Below are positions 1 to 7,268 of a DNA stretch of 64,000 bases, piece by piece (the stretch's first letter is position 1; each line of letters starts with the position of its first letter). The position numbers were made by a program, and so were the translations under genes. This DNA comes from DASWTL01 sp966250385 (lineage in GTDB: Bacteria > Bacteroidota > Bacteroidia > Sphingobacteriales > Sphingobacteriaceae). The DNA lies in assembly GCA_966250385.1 (NCBI GenBank), contig CBINHC010000006.1:1-64000 (forward strand). The letters run 5' to 3'. The notes below the pieces were generated by a model. That model saw only the letters and a list, made by a program, of their open reading frames with translations. It was not told the DNA's origin and searched no databases.

Positions 1-60
1 TATTTTTGAGGAAAGGGTTAAAGTCTGACACCCTGCCCGGAATTCCATTTACACAGTTTC

Positions 61-300
61 TTAGATACTACCTATCCAAATCTCCTGGGGTATTTCCATC
101 ACTCCCTCTGGGCCTTCAAAAAAGCCTTCACTGTACTCAATCATGTCAGATACATGATAAACTTTGTAGTATTTATCCCTGTATTCAACAACACATGCAC
201 CTGCATACGGTCTGGCTTGTACTTCTTCCGGATAGCATTGCATGAATTGTACAAAGGCGTTCTTATATTCCTCCAGAGCTGGATGTTCCAATCGTCCCAT
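61..300 (-). CDS. Small hypothetical protein (79 aa)
   Basis: I do not recognise this family. The 79-residue product is soluble and acidic, rich in Glu, Tyr and aromatic residues, with no signal peptide or membrane segment. The start is supported by a GGAGG ribosome-binding site 10 bases before the ATG, which argues it is a translated gene. It lies downstream of another small minus-strand gene but is separated from it by an intrinsic terminator, so it probably has its own promoter in the 301-358 stretch. Function unknown; possibly part of an accessory cassette beside the stressosome operon. Confidence 0.5.
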   Translation of the reverse strand: MGRLEHPALEEYKNAFVQFMQCYPEEVQARPYAGACVVEYRDKYYKVYHVSDMIEYSEGFFEGPEGVMEIPQEIWIGSI

Positions 301-358
301 AACCCAAGATCCTCCAATAGGATAAGGTGTATTGAGGCGTTTGGTTTGGGTATTAATT

Positions 359-380
359 AAAAAGCCGGGGTGTCCCGGCT
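359..380 (-). terminator. Intrinsic terminator after the 140-aa hypothetical gene
   Basis: AGCCGGG (363-369) pairs perfectly with CCCGGCT (374-380) around a 4-base loop. Read on the minus strand the stem is followed by five T residues. It sits just past the stop of the 388-810 gene and would end that transcript. Confidence 0.8.
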
Positions 381-387
381 ACCGAAA

Positions 388-810
388 TTAGGATAGTTGT
401 TTCAACCCCCAACGGTCTTCAGGCTCAAGTATTCGTAATAGTCTAGAAACCTGGGTGATGGCAAAGAAGTTGCTCTTAATTGTTTCAGGTGGAATCTCTC
501 CCGAATCGTCATTTGATGATTGTAAGTAACCGTGAAAAAGATCCATCAGTACTTCCGTAAATCCTGCCGCGTCTTCTGTTTGGAAGACATCCTGAATAAC
601 CATGCATTGCTCTAAGGTCAGCGTGTTTGCGCCTGGGGCCTTAGCGGTTACCATTCTCTTTAGGTAAGCGACCGATTGCACTACACTCTCTTTGCGTGCT
701 GTCGTCAGTTTTCCTAAAAAGGGCTGAGATTGGTAATACGCATCTAGCAACTCATCAAGGTCCTTTACCACTGTTTCCTGCATCGGTTGGTTTTTCTCAA
801 ATAGACTCAT
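388..810 (-). CDS. Hypothetical protein (140 aa)
   Basis: Unrecognised, predicted mostly alpha-helical and acidic, with no signal peptide, membrane segment or obvious catalytic motif. Residues 1-35 and 90-135 look amphipathic (for example VVKDLDELLDAYY). The ATG follows only a weak AAAGGC ribosome-binding sequence, which is common in Bacteroidota. It begins 12 bases after the stop of the interrupted ORF at 823-1071 and ends at a strong intrinsic terminator, so the two were probably one transcription unit. Coding character is convincing; function is unknown. Confidence 0.55.
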   Translation of the reverse strand: MSLFEKNQPMQETVVKDLDELLDAYYQSQPFLGKLTTARKESVVQSVAYLKRMVTAKAPGANTLTLEQCMVIQDVFQTEDAAGFTEVLMDLFHGYLQSSNDDSGEIPPETIKSNFFAITQVSRLLRILEPEDRWGLKQLS

Positions 811-822
811 AGCCTTTATTTT

Positions 823-1071
823 TTATGGTTGATAATTGGTTTTCGAGTGGGATACCGGGGTTGAATTGGGTATTGATAAAAATCCCTCAGTTCTTAAGAA
901 ACCATCATAATCAAAGGGCGCTAAGACATCATCTGAAGATTGATCGTCAGGGAAAAGCTCAGCTAATAAAGTGTCTACAAAATTCGTTGGCGGTAGTGCG
1001 TTTCCTGCACAAGTGGCAAGCGAAAGGCTACTGACCGCAACGGTTGCTTGATTGTTTCGATTGTTCTACAT
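823..1071 (-). pseudogene. Small ORF interrupted by amber codon at position 2
   Basis: On the minus strand an ATG (1069-1071) is followed directly by TAG (1066-1068) and then by 80 open codons to a TAA at 823-825. The open frame looks protein-like: a polar start (NNRNNQ), a short apolar stretch ending in a lipobox-like SLATC, then an acidic region (ELFPDDQSSDDV). No ATG, GTG or TTG occurs inside the frame. The bases around the stop, TGTAGAACAAT, repeat a motif that appears twice nearby as TGCAGAACAAT, so a CAG-to-TAG transition is the simplest explanation. It may instead be a 5'-truncated gene, or depend on a frameshift from the 1028-1261 minus frame. Its stop lies 12 bases before the next gene. 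Confidence 0.45.
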
Positions 1072-1098
1072 GTTGTATTAGGATATAATACCGGGGGC

Positions 1099-1226
1099 TG
1101 CAGAACAATCTATTACCTGTTACGGTATGAAGAAAATTGCGGGTCCAAACCGCTCCCCCGGATAAGTTAAATGTAAGATTTTCGGTGAAAGGTAACGATA
1201 ACATTGTTGTAATAAATTGTTCTGCA
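1099..1226. repeat. 128-bp segment bounded by 18-bp inverted repeats
   Basis: TGCAGAACAATCTATTAC (1099-1116) is the reverse complement, with one mismatch in 18, of the sequence at 1209-1226. The enclosed 92 bases contain no convincing ORF. A separate inverted pair, CCGGGGG (1091-1097) and CCCCCGG (1155-1161), crosses the left end. The first 11 bases recur with one change on the minus strand at 1060-1070. It could be a MITE-like remnant, a long RNA hairpin or a paired regulator site. No target-site duplication is obvious. Confidence 0.5.
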
Positions 1227-1347
1227 CTGCAGAATATGAAGAGAATAATCGCTACTTCCAAGAAAAAGTTTTTATTTGTGTGTTAAAAATCAGAAAGTCA
1301 CGATTTTATTCATTAGTGCATAAAAACATGCTTTGATGCTAAAAATC

Positions 1348-2589
1348 TTAGTGGTCTCTCACTGGTGGAAGTGCGTGTCTAGACCGTTCCCTGACAACAG
1401 GTAAATGCAGCCGGAAAACGGACCCGCTGCCTATTTCGCTTTCAACTTCAATCTTTCCTTTGTGCCCTGCCATAATCTTTGAGGATATATACAATCCCAG
1501 GCCAAGGCCAGAGTAGTTGTTGATCACCGTTTCCTCGCGATGAAATTTCTCGAAGATTTTCTGCAGGTTCGAGGAGTCCATCCCGATTCCGTGGTCGGTA
1601 ATGGAAATAACGACCATGTTTTCCCGCCGGTGCATGGTTATATCGATCTGGCTTTCAGGTGCGGAGTACTTGGCGGCATTTCCGATGATATTGGCCATGA
1701 CCTGCTCCATTCGGGCCCGGTCGAGATCGACCAGCGCATCGTCCTTAAGCATTATATTCAGGTGACGTTTGGGAACAACCTGCTGAATCAGGGCGAGCGT
1801 TTCCTGAAGATAGGTCCGTATGTTGACCGTTTCTATCTGGAAATTCAGGTTTCCATGCTCGATGTTCGATACATCCAGGAGTTGCTGGATAAGGGACGTG
1901 AGCCTGGACGCCTGCGACTCAATCTTGGTGAGGTAGCCTTTGACTTTCTCGCTGCACTGATCATTTCCCGAAGCAGACAGGGCGATCTGCGAGAAGGCTT
2001 TTATAATGGTCACCGGTGTCTTTAATTCGTGACTTGCAATCGAGATGAATTCGTTTTTGCGGTCATTGATATACTGGGACTGCAGCAGCTTCTCGTATCG
2101 TTCCTCCGCGATGAGGTTCAGTTTATAGTATTTCTTTTTTATCTCTTCGTAGGCCGTATAGGGCCGCTCAGATTCAAAGTACTGCTGGAGCTCGCGAAGT
2201 TTGCCAGCGTCGATTCTGGACGATCGCGGAATCTTCATCTTCAGTTCAACCACCGCAGAGCCTTCGGTCATGGAGATCTCCAACGACGGCACAAGCTTTT
2301 TCGCATAGGCATATCCTTCATCAAGGATGTCGCCTGATACCTCATGCGGATACAGGATCCTTGCCGCCAAAAAAAAAGCATCGTTATCATGAATCACGCC
2401 AAGTGACAGGGTGCCCTGATCCGTACATTCAATAACTTCACGGGCGATCTCCGATACGGCCGTGGCAAACGTTGTCTGGGTAGAGTTGGATAGGCTGAGC
2501 CGTTCCGCAAGCTTCACGGCTTTCTTGTTGGAAAGGATCAGATCCATCTCATTCTCTAACGTGATATAAACGATTTCCTTCATTTTCAA
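1348..2589 (-). CDS. Histidine kinase with RsbT-like N-terminal domain
   Basis: A 413-aa cytoplasmic sensor kinase. The C-terminal half is a full kinase core: HisKA with H-box SHELKTP (phospho-acceptor His187), N-box around Asn304, G1 DHGIGM (332-337) and G2 GLGLGL (361-366). The first ~125 residues resemble an RsbT/RsbW-type GHKL domain around TTFATAVSEIAREV (39-52) but lack its glycine boxes, so this half is probably a degenerate interaction domain. No transmembrane segment is present. Its start overlaps the stop of the RsbT-RsbX fusion (ATGA), and it is the last gene of the stressosome operon. It probably receives the stressosome signal and phosphorylates a response regulator encoded elsewhere, since none is visible here. 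Kinase assignment is sure; the input route is inferred from context. Confidence 0.85.
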   Translation of the reverse strand: MKMKEIVYITLENEMDLILSNKKAVKLAERLSLSNSTQTTFATAVSEIAREVIECTDQGTLSLGVIHDNDAFFLAARILYPHEVSGDILDEGYAYAKKLVPSLEISMTEGSAVVELKMKIPRSSRIDAGKLRELQQYFESERPYTAYEEIKKKYYKLNLIAEERYEKLLQSQYINDRKNEFISIASHELKTPVTIIKAFSQIALSASGNDQCSEKVKGYLTKIESQASRLTSLIQQLLDVSNIEHGNLNFQIETVNIRTYLQETLALIQQVVPKRHLNIMLKDDALVDLDRARMEQVMANIIGNAAKYSAPESQIDITMHRRENMVVISITDHGIGMDSSNLQKIFEKFHREETVINNYSGLGLGLYISSKIMAGHKGKIEVESEIGSGSVFRLHLPVVRERSRHALPPVRDH

Positions 2590-3590
2590 TTTGCCTTGCA
2601 GCTAACTACCGTCATGTCGTCCGTCCCTCTGGCGAACTCCTTATAGAGGGCTGCATTTAATATGGACAGGTCGTGCCTGCCGATGAGTGTAAACCGGGAA
2701 GTATCCCATCGTGATTTCAGTCCGTCTGAACAGATGATGATCTGAGGGAACTCGGATTGGGAGTACTCCTGCGCTTTCATTGAACTCGCAATGTTATGTC
2801 CGATAATCCCGTTATAGGGGATATAGTTTCGGAAGTTTAAAAAATTCATCAGCTTGGATGAAATATTTCCGACTCCGCCGATAGTCCAGGTTTTCTTCCT
2901 GAAGTTATACATAATTACCGTTCCCACGATTCCCCTGGTTTTTCTTATATCACCGTGCATGTACTTGATCACTTCAACAGGATCGTTGTACGGACAGGTC
3001 TTGAAGGAGCTTACGGCTTCGTTTACTGCCCGGTTTGCCTCAGGTCCGTGCCCGAGTCCGTCGGCGACAAGGATCTTCAGGTACTCATCGTTCACCTTGT
3101 AATAGCAGCCGTCACCGCTGACCCGCTCGCCCGGTTTGGCCACGACCAGCGTCCGCATTTCGAAGGCTCTCTTCCCGGCGGGTTTCCTTTTATAAACCCG
3201 GCTTAGGACGATGGTGCCCCAGCCGGGCTGACTGTAAATGTCGAACGTATCCGAAAGGCGGCTGATACTGCCCAGTCCGTGTCCCAGCGTATTCGTGGTC
3301 GAAACCCCGTCGGCCACCATCCTGCGTGCGTCCGTCATGCCCGGTCCGTTGTCGATTGAAAGTATTTCGACATACTCTGAATCATCGTTCAGGATGTGTC
3401 CGAATAAAACTTCCCCTCCGGTGGCATGTTTGAGCAGGTTGGAGGTCATTTCTGAAACAATGATGTCGATCTCGGCACTCTTCGTCTTTGTAAATCCTGC
3501 TTCGGCTACCTTAGCATGTATTTCCTTTTTTAATATTGAAAAATAACTTCTGTCATCTGCCCTCAGGCTGATATGGGTTGCATCAACCAT
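2586..3590 (-). CDS. RsbT-like kinase fused to RsbX-like PP2C phosphatase
   Basis: A 334-aa two-domain protein. Residues 1-135 are a GHKL ATPase of the RsbT/RsbW family: N-box SEMTSNLLKHA (46-56), G1 DNGPGM (80-85), G2 GHGLG (103-107). Residues 140-334 are a PP2C/SpoIIE-type phosphatase with metal-binding motifs VADGLGHG (175-182), CSDG (287-290) and TDD (323-325), most like RsbX. In stressosome systems RsbT phosphorylates RsbR and RsbS, and RsbX removes those phosphates. Having both activities in one chain would give a bifunctional reset enzyme. The gene overlaps rsbT upstream by 8 bases and the histidine kinase downstream by 4. The domain calls are firm; that both halves act on the RsbR/RsbS phosphosites here is inferred. 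Confidence 0.85.
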   Translation of the reverse strand: MVDATHISLRADDRSYFSILKKEIHAKVAEAGFTKTKSAEIDIIVSEMTSNLLKHATGGEVLFGHILNDDSEYVEILSIDNGPGMTDARRMVADGVSTTNTLGHGLGSISRLSDTFDIYSQPGWGTIVLSRVYKRKPAGKRAFEMRTLVVAKPGERVSGDGCYYKVNDEYLKILVADGLGHGPEANRAVNEAVSSFKTCPYNDPVEVIKYMHGDIRKTRGIVGTVIMYNFRKKTWTIGGVGNISSKLMNFLNFRNYIPYNGIIGHNIASSMKAQEYSQSEFPQIIICSDGLKSRWDTSRFTLIGRHDLSILNAALYKEFARGTDDMTVVSCKAN

Positions 3591-4017
3591 TTTGCCATTT
3601 AATTATCGTCACCGTAGTGCCTTTCCCCACCTCGCTTTTAATATCAAAATCACTCACCAGCCGTTTGGTGCCGGGAAGTCCCAGCCCCAGGCTTTTACCT
3701 GTCGAATATCCGTCCTGCATCGCTAACGATAAATCAACGATTCCCGGTCCTTTGTCAGTGAATGTCAGTCTTACCCCGTTTTCCCGGCCCCTGGAAACTA
3801 CTTCGATCAGTATTTCCCCGCCACTGGCGTATTTAAGCATATTCCGCACCAATTCACTGGCTGCAGTAATCAGTTTCGTTTGATTGACAAGTCCCATCTT
3901 GATCTTTACCGAAACCTCCTTTACGCGGTTCCGGAAGGGCACAACGTCCTGATCCTTCGCGATGCGCATCAGGTCTTTAGAAAGGGACACTACCATATTA
4001 AAGATCGGTGTCCTCAT
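3583..4017 (-). CDS. rsbT: RsbT serine/threonine kinase
   Basis: A 144-aa single-domain GHKL kinase closely resembling Bacillus RsbT: SELVRNMLKYA (54-64) contains the N-box, DKGPGI (88-93) is the G1 box and GLGLPG (111-116) the G2 box. It should phosphorylate Ser residues in the STAS domains of RsbR and RsbS and, once released from the stressosome, activate a downstream partner. I place the start at 4017 because GGGGAGG lies 6 bases upstream. An ATG at 4038 is also in frame, as is one before MVVSLSKD that fits the Bacillus protein length better. The 5' end overlaps the end of rsbS, as expected for translational coupling. Confidence 0.88.
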   Translation of the reverse strand: MRTPIFNMVVSLSKDLMRIAKDQDVVPFRNRVKEVSVKIKMGLVNQTKLITAASELVRNMLKYASGGEILIEVVSRGRENGVRLTFTDKGPGIVDLSLAMQDGYSTGKSLGLGLPGTKRLVSDFDIKSEVGKGTTVTIIKWQNG

Positions 4018-4405
4018 CACCATCCTCCCCATCTTCATCGTCTGAATCGATGGTTACCATGGTGTTCAGCAATTTCATGCCCCTGTCAACGTCCAAAGCT
4101 GTGTGCACTCCCTTAAGGGGCAGGCCCAGTTCGATGAGTGTGATTGCAACGGCAGGCTGCATGCCCACCACGACAGTTTCAGCGTCCAGGATTTTCGACA
4201 TGCTGCCGATATTGCCGATGATCCGGCCCATAAATGAGTCGACGATTGAAACCGCAGAGATATCTATCAATACGCCTTTCGCACCGGTTTTGTTGACCAT
4301 CTGCACCAGCTCGGATTCCAGCGTCAGCGCCAGACGGTCGTAGAGATCTACCTGTATGGTAACCAACAGAAACGATCCCATCCTAAGAATAGGAATTCTC
4401 TCCAT
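3998..4405 (-). CDS. rsbS: RsbS stressosome STAS scaffold protein
   Basis: A 135-aa single STAS-domain protein. LIDISAVSIVDSFMG (46-60) matches the RsbS signature, and Ser57 aligns with the phospho-acceptor Ser59 of Bacillus RsbS. RsbS co-assembles with RsbR into the pseudo-icosahedral stressosome and holds RsbT until phosphorylated. An unusual acidic tail (about residues 118-135, DSDDEDGEDGDEDTDL) extends past the STAS fold; this part of the gene overlaps the start of rsbT. It starts 4 bases after rsbR ends. The family call is firm; the role of the acidic tail is unknown. Confidence 0.9.
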   Translation of the reverse strand: MERIPILRMGSFLLVTIQVDLYDRLALTLESELVQMVNKTGAKGVLIDISAVSIVDSFMGRIIGNIGSMSKILDAETVVVGMQPAVAITLIELGLPLKGVHTALDVDRGMKLLNTMVTIDSDDEDGEDGDEDTDL

Positions 4406-4409
4406 ACGC

Positions 4410-5285
4410 CTATTGATTATTTGTCGCTTCGATTCTTTTCACACGCTTCTTTACCTCGAGATTTAACGCCTGAAACGCAAATCTGAGTGCACTCGCAAGG
4501 GTTGCCTTCGTAATCACATTCGAAAGGTCGATTCCGAGGTGGACAACGGTCTGTGCGATCTCCGGCCGGATACCGCTGATGATACATTCGGCCCCCATCA
4601 GGCGCGTTGCGCTGACGGTCTTGATCAGGTGCTGTGCTACCAGTGAATCGACGGCAGGAACTCCGCTGATATCGAGGATCGCGATACTGCTTCCGGTTTC
4701 CACAATCTCCTGCAGCAGGTTCTCCATAACCACCTGGGTACGTGAGCTGTCAAGTGTCCCGATAATCGGCAATGCAAGTATACCGTCCCAAACGCGGATC
4801 ACAGGCGTTGAGATTTCGGCGATTTCGTCTGTCTGTCTTAAGATGACCTCTTCCCGGCCCTTGATAAAGGTTTCAAAGGTGGTGATGGAAAAGTTGTCCA
4901 TTAACCGGCTGACCCGGATACTCTCTGTATACAGAGTTGCCGGGTCGTTGTTGATCTCTTCCTGAAGGACCTGAAGGAGCGCTTCTTTTAAGCCAAGGAC
5001 GAACAAGCCCGTTTCCTTAGGACTGAATCCCTGCCGGGCGCGTGAAATGGAGATGCCGGCGAGCAGTTCGAACACTCCGTCGAACTCAGGTGATTCAACA
5101 TCCGTGATGTTGGTTGCGGTGAGGGATGTGGTGAGGGAGTCAATAAGCTCTTCAGAGGAGGCTCTCAGCTCCTCATTAGAGATCAGATCTTCCCTTAGTC
5201 CTTCGTTGGACAGCTGGTTCTTCATCCAGATCTCAAGAACTTGCTTTTTCTTCTTTTGAAAAATTTTTGATGCGGTTAGAGCCAT
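4410..5285 (-). CDS. rsbR: RsbR stressosome sensor/scaffold protein
   Basis: A 291-aa RsbR-type co-antagonist. Residues 1-150 form a helical N-terminal sensor domain, probably of the RsbRD_N kind and not obviously globin-like. Residues 155-280 are a STAS domain. Two phosphosites known as Thr171 and Thr205 in Bacillus RsbRA align with Ser180 (IGTLDS) and Ser214 (AVDS), 34 residues apart as in RsbRA but serine instead of threonine. It is the first gene of the rsbR-rsbS-rsbT-fusion-kinase operon and would set the signal that the stressosome senses. It is divergent from the symporter gene across a 225-bp intergenic region that must hold both promoters. The ligand cannot be read from sequence. Confidence 0.9.
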   Translation of the reverse strand: MALTASKIFQKKKKQVLEIWMKNQLSNEGLREDLISNEELRASSEELIDSLTTSLTATNITDVESPEFDGVFELLAGISISRARQGFSPKETGLFVLGLKEALLQVLQEEINNDPATLYTESIRVSRLMDNFSITTFETFIKGREEVILRQTDEIAEISTPVIRVWDGILALPIIGTLDSSRTQVVMENLLQEIVETGSSIAILDISGVPAVDSLVAQHLIKTVSATRLMGAECIISGIRPEIAQTVVHLGIDLSNVITKATLASALRFAFQALNLEVKKRVKRIEATNNQ

Positions 5286-5418
5286 ATAAATTTTTTTACG
5301 TAAATGTAGTAATCCGAACGAAAGTGCCTGTTATAAGTTTTACGAATCCGGAAAGAATTTGATCGTATCCGGGCAGATTCCTGCAGATTTTCTGCTTCCC
5401 GGCGTCGTTTAGCCTGAA

Positions 5419-5448
5419 TTTGCAAGAAGTACCCGATTTTTAAATTTT
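5419..5448 (+). promoter_or_regulatory. Candidate promoter of the symporter gene
   Basis: TTTG (5419-5422), an 18-base spacer and TAAATTTT (5441-5448) match the Bacteroidota primary-sigma consensus TTTG-N19-TAnnTTTG with one base off in the -7 element and one base short in the spacer. It ends about 60 bases before the symporter ATG. Confidence 0.45.
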
Positions 5449-5510
5449 CGCTATATTCAAACGGTTGAATTCCGAAGGGATTCAGCCGAAACCCAATTAA
5501 CCTGACCTTC

Positions 5511-7193
5511 ATGAAACCTCTACAGACAGCGGACTATGTCGTATTCCTTTTCTACTTTGTCATTGTTGCACTCTACGGGCTATGGATCTACAACCGGAAG
5601 AAGAGCGCTGATCCCAGTTCCAAGGATTACTTTCTTGCTGAGGGCTCGCTGACCTGGTGGGCAATCGGTGCTTCGCTGATCGCTTCAAACATTTCAGCCG
5701 AGCAGTTTATCGGTATGAGCGGGTCCGGTTTCAAAATGGGGCTCGCCATTGCGACCTATGAATGGATGGCTGCGGCTACCCTGCTGATTGTCGCGATCTT
5801 TTTCATGCCGGTATACCTGAAGAATAAGATTTACACCATGCCGCAGTTTCTCAACCAAAGATATAACGGAACGGTAAGTATGATCATGGCCATCTTCTGG
5901 CTCTTGCTGTACGTGGTCGTAAATCTTACCTCCATATTATACCTCGGTGCTTTGGCCATTAACAGCGTATCGGGAATCAGCCTGGACGTCTGCATGTATG
6001 CCCTGGCGGCGTTTGCAATCTTCATTACGCTGGGCGGTATGAAGGTGATCGGCTACACGGACGTTATCCAGGTATTCTTCCTGATTTTAGGGGGACTGGC
6101 CACAACCTACCTGGCGCTGAACCTGGTTGCCGAAAATAACGGTACCGAGGGAGTTGTTTCCGGCTTCCGGATCCTGACCGGTAGAGCGGAGGATCATTTC
6201 CATATGATCCTTAACCAGGAGAACCCCAATTACCTGGATCTTCCGGGGCTGACCGTATTATTCGGGGGCATGTGGATCGCCAATCTGAGCTACTGGGGCT
6301 GTAACCAGTATATTACTCAGCGGGCACTGGGGGCGGATCTGAAAACGGCGCGGGAAGGACTGCTGTTTGCGGCATTCCTGAAGCTGCTGATGCCGGTGAT
6401 CGTCGTGTTGCCCGGCATCGCCGCCTTTGTTCTCTATAACCAGAACGTTTTCGGTCCGGAGATGCTCCAGGATAATGAGATCAATCCGGACCGGGCGTAT
6501 CCGGTGTTGCTCAATCTGCTTCCTGCCGGTTTGAAAGGGCTTGCTTTTGCCGCATTGACCGCAGCGGTCGTTGCGTCGCTCGCCGGCAAGGCCAACAGTA
6601 TTTCGACGATCTTTACACTCGACATTTATAAGAAGAAGATCAATCCGGGCGCGGACGAACGGAAACAGGTTAATATCGGCCGTTGGGTCATTGTCATTTC
6701 CATGATCCTGGCGGTACTGATTGCGCCGCACCTCGGTATTGATAAGAAGGGCGGGTTCCAGTTCATTCAGGAGTACACAGGCTTCGTGTCTCCGGGCATC
6801 TTCGCCATGTTCCTTCTGGGCTTTTTCTGGAAAAAGGCTACGTCAAACGCCGCGCTGTTTGCGACCGTAGGCGGCTTTCTGATCTCCGTGATCTTCAAGC
6901 AGCTGCCCCACTGGGTAGACCTGGAGTTTCTTTATAACGCCGGTTTTTCGGTCCCTGTGAAGCAGGCCGGAGGACAGATCCTGTATGAGATTCCATTCCT
7001 GGACCGGATGGGATTCGTGTTCCTGATCTGCGTGATCGGTATGGCGATCATCAGTCTGCTCGAACACAAGCGCGGGATCAGAGCCGGCGCCCTGGAGGTG
7101 GACCGGTCCATGTTCCGGCTGAAGCCCGGTTTTGCTATCGGCGCACTGATCGTTACGGGTATCATTGTAGCCTTCTATACGATATACTGGTAA
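5511..7193 (+). CDS. SGLT-type sodium:solute (sugar) symporter
   Basis: A 560-aa inner-membrane protein of the solute:sodium symporter family with about 14 hydrophobic segments, close in length and sequence style to the Vibrio galactose transporter vSGLT. The first helix (ADYVVFLFYFVIVALYG) is followed by a loop with DYFLAEGSLTWW, then SNISAEQFIGMSG in TM1-2, which is characteristic of the sugar-transporting branch. It uses the sodium gradient to import a small solute, most likely a monosaccharide or related polyol. It is a single-gene unit ending at a strong bidirectional terminator. The neighbouring exopolysaccharide lyases make a sugar substrate attractive, but the specific substrate is not determinable here. 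Confidence 0.88.
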   Translation: MKPLQTADYVVFLFYFVIVALYGLWIYNRKKSADPSSKDYFLAEGSLTWWAIGASLIASNISAEQFIGMSGSGFKMGLAIATYEWMAAATLLIVAIFFMPVYLKNKIYTMPQFLNQRYNGTVSMIMAIFWLLLYVVVNLTSILYLGALAINSVSGISLDVCMYALAAFAIFITLGGMKVIGYTDVIQVFFLILGGLATTYLALNLVAENNGTEGVVSGFRILTGRAEDHFHMILNQENPNYLDLPGLTVLFGGMWIANLSYWGCNQYITQRALGADLKTAREGLLFAAFLKLLMPVIVVLPGIAAFVLYNQNVFGPEMLQDNEINPDRAYPVLLNLLPAGLKGLAFAALTAAVVASLAGKANSISTIFTLDIYKKKINPGADERKQVNIGRWVIVISMILAVLIAPHLGIDKKGGFQFIQEYTGFVSPGIFAMFLLGFFWKKATSNAALFATVGGFLISVIFKQLPHWVDLEFLYNAGFSVPVKQAGGQILYEIPFLDRMGFVFLICVIGMAIISLLEHKRGIRAGALEVDRSMFRLKPGFAIGALIVTGIIVAFYTIYW

Positions 7194-7210
7194 GGGGCCG
7201 AGCTAAAAAA

Positions 7211-7242
7211 AAACCCTTGTCTGCCGATGCAGACAAGGGTTT
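7211..7242. terminator. Bidirectional intrinsic terminator
   Basis: A perfect 14-bp stem, AAACCCTTGTCTGC (7211-7224) with GCAGACAAGGGTTT (7229-7242), closes a 4-base loop. A-rich sequence on the left and T-rich on the right let it stop both the plus-strand symporter transcript and the minus-strand sugar-transferase transcript that converge on it. Confidence 0.9.
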
Positions 7243-7268
7243 TCTGTTCAATGGGAGCGGATTTCCGG

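Noticed and set aside
825..1034. Plus-strand 69-aa ORF
   Set aside because: It is antisense to the better minus-strand frame (823-1071) and has no ribosome-binding site or family sequence.
1028..1261. Minus-strand 77-aa ORF with hydrophobic start
   Set aside because: It runs straight through the inverted repeats, and its translation is not convincing; kept only as a possible frameshift partner of the interrupted ORF.
5276..5512. Minus-strand 78-aa ORF between rsbR and the symporter
   Set aside because: It spans the whole divergent promoter region, overlaps both start codons and is Arg/Phe-rich without family features.
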